Notes: generated from the sequence alone by a model not told the origin. A DNA stretch of 64,000 nucleotides from Actinacidiphila fildesensis (GCF_042652185.1 NZ_JBHSIX010000037.1), one strand, 5' to 3'; positions 50,925-59,938 are shown, counted from the stretch's first letter. Program-made: numbers and translations.

Positions 50925-53581
50925 TCGTCACCTGGTCGGCCGGCCTGCTGCGGCGGCGTGGCGGCAGATTGCTGGTCACGGCGCTGGGCATCGCGCTGGC
51001 CGTGGCACTCATGTCCGCGCTGGGTTCGTTCCTCACCGCGTCGAAGTCGACCATGACGGCCCGCGCGGTCCACTCGGTCGCCGTCGACTGGCAGGTGGAG
51101 GTGCAGCCCGGTGCCGATCCCGCCACCGTACTCGGCACGGTCCGCGCCGCTGCGGGTGTACGGACCGCGCTGCCGGTCGGCTTCGCCCGCAGCACCGGCT
51201 TCCAGGCCACGGTCGCGGGTTCGGTACAGAGCACCGGCTCGGGGGTCCTGCTCGGTCTCCCGGAAGGCTACCGGTCCGCGTTCCCGCGCGAGATACGGCA
51301 GTTGACCGGAGCAGCCGACGGCGTGCTGCTGGCACAGCAGACGGCCGCGAACCTGCATGTGGCACCAGGCGACACGGTGCGCATCGGCCGGCCGGGCGCG
51401 AGCCCCGTGTCCGTCACGGTGGCCGGTGTCGTCGACCTGCCGCAGGCGGACTCGCTGTTCCAGAAGGTCGGTGCCCCGCCCCAGACGCAGCCCTCCGCGC
51501 CGCCCGACAACGTCATCCTGCTTCCGGCCGCCCTGTTCAGCACCCTGACGACCCCGGTGAAGGCCGTGGACCCGGCCGCTGTCACCATCCAGATCCATGT
51601 GTCCCGCGACGCGCGCCTGCCGCAGGACCCCGCCGCCGCGTACTCGGCGGTCACGAGTGCGGCGCACAACCTCGAAGCGCACCTGTCCGGCGGAGTACTC
51701 GTGGGCGACAACCTCGGCGCCTCCCTCGGCGCGGCCCGCCAGGACGCCGTCTACGCCCAGATCCTCTTCCTGTTCCTGGGCGCCCCCGGAGCCGTCCTGG
51801 CCGCCCTGCTGACCGCGGCACTGGCGGGTGCGGGAGCCGACCGCCGTCGCCGGGAGCAGGCACTGCTGCGCACCAGGGGGCTGCGCCCCCGCCAGGTGGC
51901 CAGGCTCGCCGCGGTGGAAGCGGGTGTGGTCGGTCTGGCCGGCGGCGCGGTTGGGATCGGAATTGCCGCGCTGACCGGGCGGCTGGCCTTCGGCACCGCG
52001 TCGTTCGGCGCCACCACCGCTTCGGCCGCCACATGGTCCGCCCTCGCCCTGATCCTGGGACTCGTCATCGCAGCGGGCGCCGTGCTGCTGCCCGCTCTGC
52101 GGGATCTGCGGGCCGGCACCGTGGCCGAGGCGCGGCTCACGGTCGGGCGCGGCCGGAATGCGCTGTGGATGCGGTGGGGTCTGGACGTCGTATTGCTGGT
52201 GGTCTCCCTCCTGATTTTCCGGGCGTCCAGCCGAAACAACTACGCGCTGGTACTGGCCCCGGAAGGCGTGGCCGCCATCTCGGTGTCCTACTGGGCCTTC
52301 CTGGGCCCGGCCCTGCTCTGGCTGGGCTCCTCGCTCCTGCTGTGGCGGCTGGCAACGATGGTTCTGGCCCACGGCCGCCGGCCGTTGGTCCGGCTGGTCA
52401 GGCCGCTGACGGGAACGCTGGCCGGGGCGGCCGCAGCGAGCATGTCGCGCCGGCACCGTCCGCTGGCGCGGTCCATGGTGCTGCTGGCGCTGGCGGTCTC
52501 GTTCGCAGCCTCCACCGCGACCTTCAACGCGACATACCGCCAGCAGTCGGAGATCGATGCCCAGCTGACCAACGGCGCGGACGTCACGGTCACACAGTCA
52601 CCGGGTTCCACCACCGGACCCGGCGGCGCGAGCGCTCTGGCCTCGGTCGCCGGAGTGCGGCATGTCGAGCCGTTGCAGCACCGGTTCGCGTACATCGGAT
52701 CCGATCTGCAGGACCTCTACGGAGTGCGGCCGTCCACGATCGCCTCTGCCACCTCCTTGCAGGACGCCTACTTCTCCGGCGGCAGTGCGCAGAGCTTGAT
52801 GCAGCGGCTTGCCGCCCGGCCCGACTCCGTTCTGGTCAGCGACGAAACCGTGAAGGACTTCCAGCTCGCCCCCGGAGACCTGCTGAATCTGCGCCTGCAG
52901 GACAGTCGCACGCAGCAGTTCCGCACCGTGGCGTTCCACTACGCGGGCATCGTGAAGGAATTCCCGACCGCCCCCCGCGACAGCTTCTTCGTCGCGAACG
53001 CCGACTACATCGCCAAGGCCACCGGCAGTGACGCGGTCGGCGCCTTCCTGGTCGACACCGGCGGTACCCACCAGAGGGACGTGGCCGCGAAGCTGCGCAG
53101 CGAACTGGGCACCAGGGCGAGCGTCACAGACGTCACCCAGGCACGGACCGCGGTCGGCTCCAGCCTCACCTCGGTCGACCTCGCCGGACTGACCCGGATC
53201 GAACTCGCCTTCGCGATCGTGCTGGCCGCGGCGGCAGGCGGCATCGTGCTGGCTCTGGGCCTGGCGGAACGCCGCCGCACCTTCGCCATCGCCACGGTGC
53301 TCGGGGCCTCCAGACGACAGCTGCGAGGGTTGGTGCTCAGCGAAGCCGCCGCCGTACTCACCGGCGGAGTGCTCGGTGGCGCCGTCATCGCCTGGGCGTT
53401 GTCGCAGATGCTCGTCAAGGTACTGACCGGGGTCTTCGACCCACCGCCCAGCACGGTGGCCGTGCCCTGGCAGTACCTGGGCCTGACCCTGCTGATCACC
53501 ATGACCGCGCTGGCAGCCGCTGCCCTGGCCGCGGCCCGTGCCTCCCACCGGCCGGCTGTCGAGGAGCTGCGGGAACTCTGA
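50921..53581 (+). CDS. FtsX-like ABC permease
   Basis: An 886-residue permease with two FtsX modules. The N-terminal helix (LLVTALGIALAVALMSALGS) precedes a large extracytoplasmic domain. Helices at about 280-310, 335-360 and 370-395 form the first module, and more helices lie near 415-490. A second extracellular domain spans about 520-740, and the last helices (IVLAAAAGGIVLALGLAERR, WALSQMLVKVLTGVF) end the protein. Duplicated permeases of this size are typical of actinobacterial MacB-like systems. Which substrate is moved is unknown. Confidence 0.95.
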   Translation: MIVTWSAGLLRRRGGRLLVTALGIALAVALMSALGSFLTASKSTMTARAVHSVAVDWQVEVQPGADPATVLGTVRAAAGVRTALPVGFARSTGFQATVAGSVQSTGSGVLLGLPEGYRSAFPREIRQLTGAADGVLLAQQTAANLHVAPGDTVRIGRPGASPVSVTVAGVVDLPQADSLFQKVGAPPQTQPSAPPDNVILLPAALFSTLTTPVKAVDPAAVTIQIHVSRDARLPQDPAAAYSAVTSAAHNLEAHLSGGVLVGDNLGASLGAARQDAVYAQILFLFLGAPGAVLAALLTAALAGAGADRRRREQALLRTRGLRPRQVARLAAVEAGVVGLAGGAVGIGIAALTGRLAFGTASFGATTASAATWSALALILGLVIAAGAVLLPALRDLRAGTVAEARLTVGRGRNALWMRWGLDVVLLVVSLLIFRASSRNNYALVLAPEGVAAISVSYWAFLGPALLWLGSSLLLWRLATMVLAHGRRPLVRLVRPLTGTLAGAAAASMSRRHRPLARSMVLLALAVSFAASTATFNATYRQQSEIDAQLTNGADVTVTQSPGSTTGPGGASALASVAGVRHVEPLQHRFAYIGSDLQDLYGVRPSTIASATSLQDAYFSGGSAQSLMQRLAARPDSVLVSDETVKDFQLAPGDLLNLRLQDSRTQQFRTVAFHYAGIVKEFPTAPRDSFFVANADYIAKATGSDAVGAFLVDTGGTHQRDVAAKLRSELGTRASVTDVTQARTAVGSSLTSVDLAGLTRIELAFAIVLAAAAGGIVLALGLAERRRTFAIATVLGASRRQLRGLVLSEAAAVLTGGVLGGAVIAWALSQMLVKVLTGVFDPPPSTVAVPWQYLGLTLLITMTALAAAALAAARASHRPAVEELREL

Positions 53582-53666
53582 CGGCTCACCCGGCCGGCGG
53601 GGCAGGCGCCACGCTCTCCCTGGTGTCTGCCCTGCTCCTGCCTGCCCGACCCCTACGCTTCGGAGC

Positions 53667-54407
53667 ATGCCCATGGCCACCGCATCCGACCGGCCCGCCG
53701 CTCTGGTGATCGAGGACGACGAGACCATCGGACGCCACCTGCACACCGGCCTGCTCGGTAACGGATACAGCGCCAGCTGGTGCCGCACCGGGACTTCCGG
53801 GCTGAGCGCAGCGCACAAGGCTCTCCCCGACGTCGTCCTCCTGGACCTCGGCCTGCCCGACATGGACGGCATCGATGTCGCCCGCAGCCTCCGCGCGGAC
53901 CACCCCGATCTGCTCATCGTCATCCTGACCGCCCGCTCCGACGAGATCGATGTCATCGCCGGCCTGGACGCGGGCGCTGATGACTACCTCGTCAAGCCCT
54001 TCAGCCTGACCGTTCTGCTCGCCCGGCTCCGCGCACACCTGCGCCGACGCCCCACCACAGCGCCGGAGGGCCCGGAGTCCCTCGTGATCGGTCCTTTGAC
54101 CCTGGACATCGCCGCACGGCGCTGCCTGCTCAACGGAGTGGAAATCGTGCTGCGCGCGAAGGAGTTCGAACTCCTGACCGTACTGGGCCGCAACCAGGGC
54201 GCGGCCGTGTCACGGGAGGACCTGATGGCGCAGGTGTGGGACGAGAACTGGTTCGGCCCCACGAAGACCCTGGACGTCACCATGGCCTCATTGCGACGTC
54301 GCCTGCACCATGCCGCTGCCACCGCCGCCGCCCCGACACGGCCGCTGGAGATCACCACGCTCCGAGGCCACGGCTACCGGCTCGAAAGACCGGAGGAGAG
54401 CCTGTAG
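53667..54407 (+). CDS. OmpR/PhoB-family response regulator
   Basis: A 246-residue regulator. The receiver domain has E16/D17/D18, phospho-acceptor Asp60 (VVLLDLGLPDMDG), Thr88 and Lys110 (YLVKPF). The winged-helix output domain covers about 135-240, with AKEFELLTVLGRNQGAAVSR and the terminal GHGYRLE. It lies 85 bases after the permease gene, same strand. Its kinase is not next to it; the kinase at 47356 on the other side of the cassette is a candidate. Confidence 0.92.
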   Translation: MPMATASDRPAALVIEDDETIGRHLHTGLLGNGYSASWCRTGTSGLSAAHKALPDVVLLDLGLPDMDGIDVARSLRADHPDLLIVILTARSDEIDVIAGLDAGADDYLVKPFSLTVLLARLRAHLRRRPTTAPEGPESLVIGPLTLDIAARRCLLNGVEIVLRAKEFELLTVLGRNQGAAVSREDLMAQVWDENWFGPTKTLDVTMASLRRRLHHAAATAAAPTRPLEITTLRGHGYRLERPEESL

Positions 54408-54437
54408 CGCCCGGCCGACGGCGGCTGGGACGGACAG

Positions 54438-54454
54438 TCAGGTTCTGTTCAGGT
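54438..54454. promoter_or_regulatory. Direct repeat, OmpR-type candidate site
   Basis: TCAGGT at 54438-54443 is repeated at 54449-54454, 11 bp start to start, in TCAGGTTCTGTTCAGGT. One helical turn between hexamers fits tandem OmpR/PhoB binding. It is 22 bp before the COG4705 gene. Confidence 0.45.
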
Positions 54455-54475
54455 GCGTCGTGCCAGCCTCGCGCC

Positions 54476-55318
54476 ATGACGATCACGACGGAATGGTCCG
54501 GGGCCGCGCCCACGCGCCGCCAGATGTTGAACAAGGTGCCGGAGGTCACGATCTACTTCTGGGTCATCAAAGTGCTCTGCACCACCGTGGGCGAAACGGC
54601 AGCGGACTTCCTGAACAGCAATCTCGACCTCGGCCTGACCAACACGACCTACATCATGGCCGGCCTGCTGATCATCACGCTGTTCTTCCAGTTCATGGCG
54701 AAGAAGTACGTGCCCGCGGTCTACTGGATGGCGGTCGTTCTGATCAGCGTGGTCGGCACGCTGGTCACCGACAACCTCACGGACAACTTCGGCGTTCCCC
54801 TCGCGACCACCGCGATCCTGTTCGCCGTCGCGCTGGCCGCCACCTTCGTGATCTGGTTCGCGAGTGAGAAGACGCTGTCCATCCACAGCATCGTCACGGT
54901 CCGGCGTGAGGCCTTCTACTGGGCGGCCATCCTGTTCACGTTCGCCCTGGGTACCGCCGCGGGCGATCTCACCGCGGAGCAGCTGGGCCTGGGCTACTGG
55001 GTGTCGACGGTCGTGTTCGGGGCGCTGATCGCTCTTGTCGCGCTGGCGCACACCGGCATCAAGCTGAACGCTGTGGTGGCCTTCTGGATCGCCTATATCC
55101 TGACCCGCCCCCTCGGCGCCTCACTGGGCGACTACCTCTCGCAGCCCGGTGACGAGGGCGGCCTCGGCCTGGGGACGGTCGGGACCAGCGCGCTCTTCCT
55201 CGTGACGATCTCGGCTCTCGTCGCCTTCCTGTCCTTCACCCGTAAGGATCAGACGGATCCCGGAGCCGCCGAACCCGTCGCGCGCGACCTCGTCCGGGGT
55301 GCCTCCGAGGGCGGGTGA
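54476..55318 (+). CDS. COG4705 membrane protein
   Basis: A 280-residue polytopic membrane protein with two similar halves of about four helices. Each half begins with a VPEVTIYFWVIKVLCTTVGE- or VRREAFYWAAILFTFALGTA-like segment, followed by TxxDxL motifs (ETAADFLNSNLDLGL, TAAGDLTAEQLGLGYW). It ends YILTRPLGASLGDYLSQP. The family has no proven function but repeatedly accompanies two-component genes. A response regulator and kinase follow directly. A relic of a paralogue lies at 57669-57812. Confidence 0.85.
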   Translation: MTITTEWSGAAPTRRQMLNKVPEVTIYFWVIKVLCTTVGETAADFLNSNLDLGLTNTTYIMAGLLIITLFFQFMAKKYVPAVYWMAVVLISVVGTLVTDNLTDNFGVPLATTAILFAVALAATFVIWFASEKTLSIHSIVTVRREAFYWAAILFTFALGTAAGDLTAEQLGLGYWVSTVVFGALIALVALAHTGIKLNAVVAFWIAYILTRPLGASLGDYLSQPGDEGGLGLGTVGTSALFLVTISALVAFLSFTRKDQTDPGAAEPVARDLVRGASEGG

Positions 55319-55328
55319 TACTGACCCC

Positions 55329-56096
55329 ATGGCTGTTCACACCCCTTCCCACCGCGACGCGCCGTCCGAACGCCGGGCCGAGCCGGCCGAAGAACCCGGC
55401 GCGCGGTCCGGCCCGGCCGTGCGCAGGACGCGGCCCCTGGTGCTGGTCGTCGAGGACGATCACGCGCTGAGGGACGTGCTGGCCCGAGGCCTCCGCGAGG
55501 AGGACTTCGAAGTGGTGACCGCCGCCGACGGCCGCAGCGCACTGCGAACCCTTGCCGCCACCGGCCACGCGGACGCCGTGGTGCTGGATGTCGGCCTGCC
55601 GGACTCCGACGGACGCGACGTGTGCCAGGCCATGCGGGCCCGCGGCCTGGTCGCACCGGTGCTGTTCCTGACCGCGCGCGACGGACTGACCGACCGACTG
55701 TCGGGCTTCTCCGCGGGAGGCGACGACTACCTCTCCAAGCCGTTCCACATGAGCGAGCTCGCCGCGCGACTGCGGGCGGCCGTGCGGCGCACCGGAAGCG
55801 AACGCGTGGTGCACGGCGCCGGGGTCCGACTCGACCCGGCACGGCATCTGCTCGAGGTGCGCGACCGCACCGCATCCCTGACACCCACCGAATTCCGTCT
55901 CCTGGCCTGCCTGATGGCCGAGCCCGGCGCGGTGGTGCGACGGCGGACCCTGATCCGCACGGGATGGCCCGACGGCGCCAGCGTCAGCGACAACACGCTC
56001 GACCAGTTCCTGGCGCGGCTGCGCCGTAAATTGCGGGAAGTGGACGCGGTCGAGGGCATCGACACCGTCCGCGGAGTCGGATACCGGTTCGCATGA
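55329..56096 (+). CDS. OmpR-family response regulator
   Basis: A 255-residue regulator. About 33 polar residues precede the receiver domain. The acidic pocket is E42/D43/D44, the phospho-acceptor is Asp87 (VVLDVGLPDSDG), then Thr115 and Lys137 (YLSKPF). The winged-helix domain (TPTEFRLLACLMAEPGAVVR, DTVRGVGYRF) ends the protein. The stop overlaps the kinase start (ATGA), so the pair is translationally coupled. It lies 10 bases after the COG4705 gene. Confidence 0.93.
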   Translation: MAVHTPSHRDAPSERRAEPAEEPGARSGPAVRRTRPLVLVVEDDHALRDVLARGLREEDFEVVTAADGRSALRTLAATGHADAVVLDVGLPDSDGRDVCQAMRARGLVAPVLFLTARDGLTDRLSGFSAGGDDYLSKPFHMSELAARLRAAVRRTGSERVVHGAGVRLDPARHLLEVRDRTASLTPTEFRLLACLMAEPGAVVRRRTLIRTGWPDGASVSDNTLDQFLARLRRKLREVDAVEGIDTVRGVGYRFA

Positions 56097-57454
56097 GACG
56101 CTTCACGCGCCGCCCGGCCACCTTGCGCGGCCGGCTCGCACTGCTTGCTCTGGCCAGCACCGCCATATGGGTGGCGCTGCTCACAGCCGCGTTCAATGTG
56201 GTGCTCGACGCACGGCTGCGCGCGCAGGCCGATGATCTGCTGCGCACGCGTGCGGCCGCCGTCGCCGCCACCGTCGAAGTAGGGTCCAACGGCTCACTCA
56301 CCGTCCATGAACCGTCCGACGACCATGTCCTGGACACCGGAATCTGGATCTACCAGGGCCGGCGCGTCGTGGAAGGACCGCCGCCGCCCGGCGGCCCGCA
56401 GGCCTGGGCCGACCGGCTCGCCGGCGGGGAAGGGTTCGCGGACGAGTCGTCCGGCTCCGCTCCGTTCCGACTGTACGCACTGCCGATCCGGGACCGGGGT
56501 CGCCAGGTTGGCACGGTTGTCGCAGCGGTGGAAGTCACTCCGTACCGGCATACGGCCGAGACCGCGCTCATTGGGTCGATCGGTCTGGCGGTGCTGCTAC
56601 TCGGGGGTGTCTACCCGGTGACCCGTGCGGTCGTGGCCCGGGCACTACGCCCAGTCGGCGTCATGAGCCGGCAGGCGGCACGGTGGAGCGGGGAGGACGC
56701 CGGTCACCGCTTCGGAGCAGAGCGACGCCCGGCGGAACTGGCCGACCTGGCGGGGACACTCGACGCACTCCTGGACCGGCTGGCCGCGGTGCTCCGGCAT
56801 GAGCAGCAGTTGACCGGTGAGATGTCACACGAGCTCCGCACCCCGCTGGCCGCCCTGACTGCCGAGATCGAATGGCTGCAGGCCCGGCCGCGCGGCGTCG
56901 AGGAGCAGGAGACCGCGCACCGGGCCATCGCGTCCGGGGCAGCCCGCATGCACGGCATCGTCGAAACGCTGCTCACTGAAGCGCGCACCCGCGGCTCCGA
57001 GACATCCGGACGGTGTTCATTGCGGGAGACGATCGAGGAAGTTGCGCGCCACAGCGCCGAAGCCCACCCCCAGGATCCACCCGTGGTGGTACGAACCGGC
57101 ATCGACGGGGAGCAGCCCACTGTGGGCGTCTCCGCTCCGCTCCTGGAACGGATCCTGGTGCCACTGCTGGACAACGCCCGCCGGTACGCGGTGCGGTGCG
57201 TAGCGATCGAGTATGCGGCCGTTCCCGGACGGAACGTGGAGGTCACGGTCTCCGACGATGGTCCCGGGATTCCGGCCGGCCTGTGGGGGGCCGTCTTCGA
57301 ACCGGGATTCAGGGCCGATCCCGCCAGCAGGCACGACGGAGCCGGCTTGGGCCTGCCACTCGCACGCCGCCTGGCGCGAGCGGCAGGCGGTGAGATCACG
57401 GTGTCTCCTGCCGATACCGGCGCCCGCTTCGTGGTCTCACTTCCCGCCGGATAG
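56093..57454 (+). CDS. Sensor histidine kinase (HAMP-HisKA-HATPase)
   Basis: A 453-residue kinase: helices at about 12-35 and 160-185 bracket a ~120-residue extracytoplasmic sensor. A HAMP-like segment follows. HisKA has GEMSHELRTPLAAL with phospho-acceptor His246, and HATPase_c has LLDNARRYAV, VSDDGPGIP and GAGLGLPLARRLARAAGG. It partners the response regulator at 55329. The association with COG4705 suggests an ion- or envelope-related signal, by position only. Confidence 0.93.
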   Translation: MRRFTRRPATLRGRLALLALASTAIWVALLTAAFNVVLDARLRAQADDLLRTRAAAVAATVEVGSNGSLTVHEPSDDHVLDTGIWIYQGRRVVEGPPPPGGPQAWADRLAGGEGFADESSGSAPFRLYALPIRDRGRQVGTVVAAVEVTPYRHTAETALIGSIGLAVLLLGGVYPVTRAVVARALRPVGVMSRQAARWSGEDAGHRFGAERRPAELADLAGTLDALLDRLAAVLRHEQQLTGEMSHELRTPLAALTAEIEWLQARPRGVEEQETAHRAIASGAARMHGIVETLLTEARTRGSETSGRCSLRETIEEVARHSAEAHPQDPPVVVRTGIDGEQPTVGVSAPLLERILVPLLDNARRYAVRCVAIEYAAVPGRNVEVTVSDDGPGIPAGLWGAVFEPGFRADPASRHDGAGLGLPLARRLARAAGGEITVSPADTGARFVVSLPAG

Positions 57455-57668
57455 CTTCGGCTCGGGGCAGCCGAGGGGTGTCAGGGCACTGCCCCTCCTC
57501 ATACTGGCGCCGGAGTCGACGACTGCGCCGAACCAGGGAGAAGGCCATCCTGGAGGCTTTCGCCCACCACTGCGTGATCAGGCCCGCGCGTGGCGGCACG
57601 TTGATCCTCTGTGCCCGATGATGGCTATGCGTGATCCTGTCCACCAGCCCTGCAGGCACGACGATTTC
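57455..57668. other. Intergenic stretch with no recognised gene
   Basis: Nothing recognisable before the COG4705 fragment. Confidence 0.3.
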
Positions 57669-57812
57669 GGCCTGTTCTGGACAGTGTTCGTCCTGACCCG
57701 TCCGCTCGGTGCGACTGCGGGTGACTACCTGAGCGAGCTGGAATCCAAAGGCGGCCTCGGGTACGGCACGGTCGGCTCCTCCATCGTCCTTGCGTCGGTC
57801 CTATCGGGTTAG
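57669..57812 (+). pseudogene. COG4705 membrane protein, C-terminal fragment
   Basis: FGLFWTVFVLTRPLGATAGD then YLSELESKGGLGYGTVGSS matches the end of COG4705 proteins (compare ILTRPLGASLGDYLSQP at 55130). Only about 48 residues remain, with no start signal. The stop lies inside the 3' end of the convergent PAP2 gene. Confidence 0.6.
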
Positions 57813-58415
57813 TACGGGGCGCAGCCGGCTGGTGCGGAGTCGTTCGACGACCGGGGCGCCGTAGCGGCGGCCGAGGAGGACGGTCGGGGCGGCAATGGCG
57901 GTGCCGACCAGGGCGGCGGTGATGACGTCGTGGGGGTAGTGGGCGCCGACGTAGACGCGGGAAGCGGCCATCAGCACGGCGAGGACGAGAGCCAGTGCGC
58001 CGAGGCGCCGGTGGATGAGCAGCAGCGCGGTGGCGGCGGCGAAGGCGACGGTGGTGTGGTTGCTGGGGAAGGCGTAGTCGTTCAGCGGTGGGCAGGCTTC
58101 GACGAGGAAGTCGTGCGGCAGGGCGCGGCAGGGGCGCGGTTCGACGAAGACTTCCTTGATGCCGGAGTTGACGACGTAGGCGAGGACGACGGCGATGCCG
58201 CCCGCCAGCGACGCGGCCATCGCGGCGGCATCGGCACGGCGGGCCATCCACCAACCGGCGAGCAGGGCCACGACGAACAGCGCCGCTCCGTAGCTGGTGA
58301 AGGCCAGCATCGGGGCGTTGAGCCAGTGGGTGTCGCGGGCGAAGTCGGTGACGGTGGTGTACCAGCCGCCGTCGATGGCTGCGCCGTCCAGGGCCTGGAA
58401 CGAGGTTGCGGTCAC
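57801..58415 (-). CDS. PAP2-family phosphatase
   Basis: A 204-residue membrane phosphatase. The three phosphatase motifs are all present: KEVFVEPRP (C1), PSNH (C2) and SRVYVGAHYPHD (C3). Helices flank them (FTSYGAALFVVALLAGWWMA, VALLAGWW, ALVLAVLMAASRVY). Family members dephosphorylate undecaprenyl pyrophosphate or phosphatidic acid. GTG 58415 is chosen because AAAGG lies upstream; the frame continues to 58511. It is divergent from a BlaI gene across two BlaI operators, so it may share that control. Confidence 0.85.
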   Translation of the reverse strand: MTATSFQALDGAAIDGGWYTTVTDFARDTHWLNAPMLAFTSYGAALFVVALLAGWWMARRADAAAMAASLAGGIAVVLAYVVNSGIKEVFVEPRPCRALPHDFLVEACPPLNDYAFPSNHTTVAFAAATALLLIHRRLGALALVLAVLMAASRVYVGAHYPHDVITAALVGTAIAAPTVLLGRRYGAPVVERLRTSRLRPVLTR

Positions 58416-58501
58416 GAGGATGCCTTTGCAGGGGGAGGCGGGCGCCGGGGCTGCTCGCCAGGCGCGGGAGGGCATGGCACACTCGGGGGCGCCAGCAGCT
58501 T

Positions 58502-58534
58502 CTACAGTCACGTAGACGTTCTACGCGACTGTAG
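58502..58534. promoter_or_regulatory. Two tandem BlaI-type operators
   Basis: CTACAGTCACGTAG (58502-58515) and CTACGCGACTGTAG (58521-58534) match the CTACA-N4-TGTAG pattern seen at 46413-46426, 19 bp centre to centre. They sit between the divergent PAP2 and BlaI genes. Confidence 0.7.
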
Positions 58535-58559
58535 ATGATGAACGGAAGGTAGCCAAATC

Positions 58560-58955
58560 ATGAATGACGACGGCGCGGCGACCCCGGCAGCCGGACGGCG
58601 CCCCAACGGCGCTCTGGAGGCCGAGGTGCTGGCGATCCTGCAGGCCGCCGAGGAGGCGCTGACCCCCGCGCAGGCGGCTGAGCGCCTCGGCGGCGGACTG
58701 TCGTACAGCACGGTGGTGACGATCCTCTCCCGGCTGCACGCCAAGGGCGTCCTGGAGCGCGCCCCTCGCGGCCGGGCCTACGCCTACGCCCCCGTGACCG
58801 ATGCACCGGGCCTGGCCGCACGCCAGATGCACAAGGTCCTGGGGAGCAAACCGGATCGAGAGAAGGTCCTGACCCGGTTCGTCGACGATCTGTCCGCCGA
58901 CGACGAGCAGTTGCTGCGCCGCTTGCTCGGCGCCGAACTCGACCCCGGCCAGTAG
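58560..58955 (+). CDS. BlaI/MecI-family transcriptional repressor
   Basis: A 131-residue winged-helix repressor: GALEAEVLAILQAAEEALTP, TVVTILSRLHAKGVLERAPR and GRAYAYAPV make the DNA-binding domain, and the C-terminal helices (VLTRFVDDLSADDEQLLRRL) dimerise. GGAAGG precedes ATG 58560. The M56 peptidase follows after 13 bases. Two operators lie just upstream, so it autoregulates and may repress the divergent PAP2 gene. It is similar to the repressor at 45934-46317. Confidence 0.92.
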   Translation: MNDDGAATPAAGRRPNGALEAEVLAILQAAEEALTPAQAAERLGGGLSYSTVVTILSRLHAKGVLERAPRGRAYAYAPVTDAPGLAARQMHKVLGSKPDREKVLTRFVDDLSADDEQLLRRLLGAELDPGQ

Positions 58956-58968
58956 GGACCGCCCCCGG

Positions 58969-59910
58969 ATGCGCCTCGCCGTCTATCTGCCGCTGCTCTT
59001 CCCTGCCTTGGCCGCACTCGCTGTCCGGCCGCTGACGGAGCGGCTGGAACCGCGACTGGCCACCTGGATCCTCGCCGTCGGAGCGGTCGTCCTGGCCCTC
59101 GGCAGCACCACGGTCCTCGGGCTGCTCGTACTGGCCGCAGTGGTCCGGATCCCGCCTGTCGCCGCCTTGGGCGGGTACTCGCTCCAGGTGATGCAACGCC
59201 ACGATCCCACCACCCGGGCGGTTGGGCTGCTCGCCGCCGTACTCCTCGGCGCCGCGGCGACGGCTGCGACCCGCATGGTGTGGCGGCGCGTGCGGGCATT
59301 GTTCAACGCGGCCCTGGAAGCAGCCTGCTTTCCCGGCACGAACCGATTGGTCGTCCTCGACGAACCGGCCGCCGACGCCTTCGCCATGCCCGGGCTGCCC
59401 GGCCGCATCGTTGTTTCCACCGGCATGCTCACCGCCTTGGACGACGGCGAGCGCGCAGTCCTGCTCGCCCACGAATGCGCCCATCTACGCGGCCACCACT
59501 ACCTGTTCACCGCCGCCGTTCAGTTGGCAGCCGCAGCCAATCCACTGCTGCGCCCGGCAGCCACGGCTGTGACCTACACGGTGGAGCGGTGGGCCGACGA
59601 ACACGCCGCCAGGGTGATCGGCGACCGCCGTCGCGTCGCCCGCACCGTGGGTAAGGCAGCCCTGGCAGCCCGGAGCGGTGCGAGCCGCAGCCGCTTGCCG
59701 GGCGCGGCGCTGGGACTGCTCGGCCGGGACCGCAAGCGGACCGCCGCTGGACCGGTGCCCCGCCGCGTTGCCGCCCTGCTCGCCCCTGCCCCGCGCAATC
59801 GGGCTGTGGTGCTGCTGGGCGTTGTGGCGGTGCTGGCGGCAACGGCGTTGTGCACGCTGGAGGCGGCCCAGGATCTGCACGAATTGCTGGAACTGGCCAA
59901 GGGCGGTTGA
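58969..59910 (+). CDS. M56-family (BlaR1-like) membrane metallopeptidase
   Basis: A 313-residue integral membrane peptidase. Helices occupy about 3-20, 31-60, 80-105 and 275-295. The zinc motif is LLAHECAHLRGHH (HExxH-like variant HECAH) near residue 165-175, with the third ligand probably Glu in TVERWADEHAARV. It lacks the C-terminal penicillin-binding sensor of BlaR1, so the trigger is unknown. It should cleave or inactivate the adjacent BlaI repressor. The protein ends at 59910, close to a truncated ribosomal gene. Confidence 0.9.
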   Translation: MRLAVYLPLLFPALAALAVRPLTERLEPRLATWILAVGAVVLALGSTTVLGLLVLAAVVRIPPVAALGGYSLQVMQRHDPTTRAVGLLAAVLLGAAATAATRMVWRRVRALFNAALEAACFPGTNRLVVLDEPAADAFAMPGLPGRIVVSTGMLTALDDGERAVLLAHECAHLRGHHYLFTAAVQLAAAANPLLRPAATAVTYTVERWADEHAARVIGDRRRVARTVGKAALAARSGASRSRLPGAALGLLGRDRKRTAAGPVPRRVAALLAPAPRNRAVVLLGVVAVLAATALCTLEAAQDLHELLELAKGG

Positions 59911-59938
59911 CCCGGGGCCGGGAATCCGGTCAACGGCA

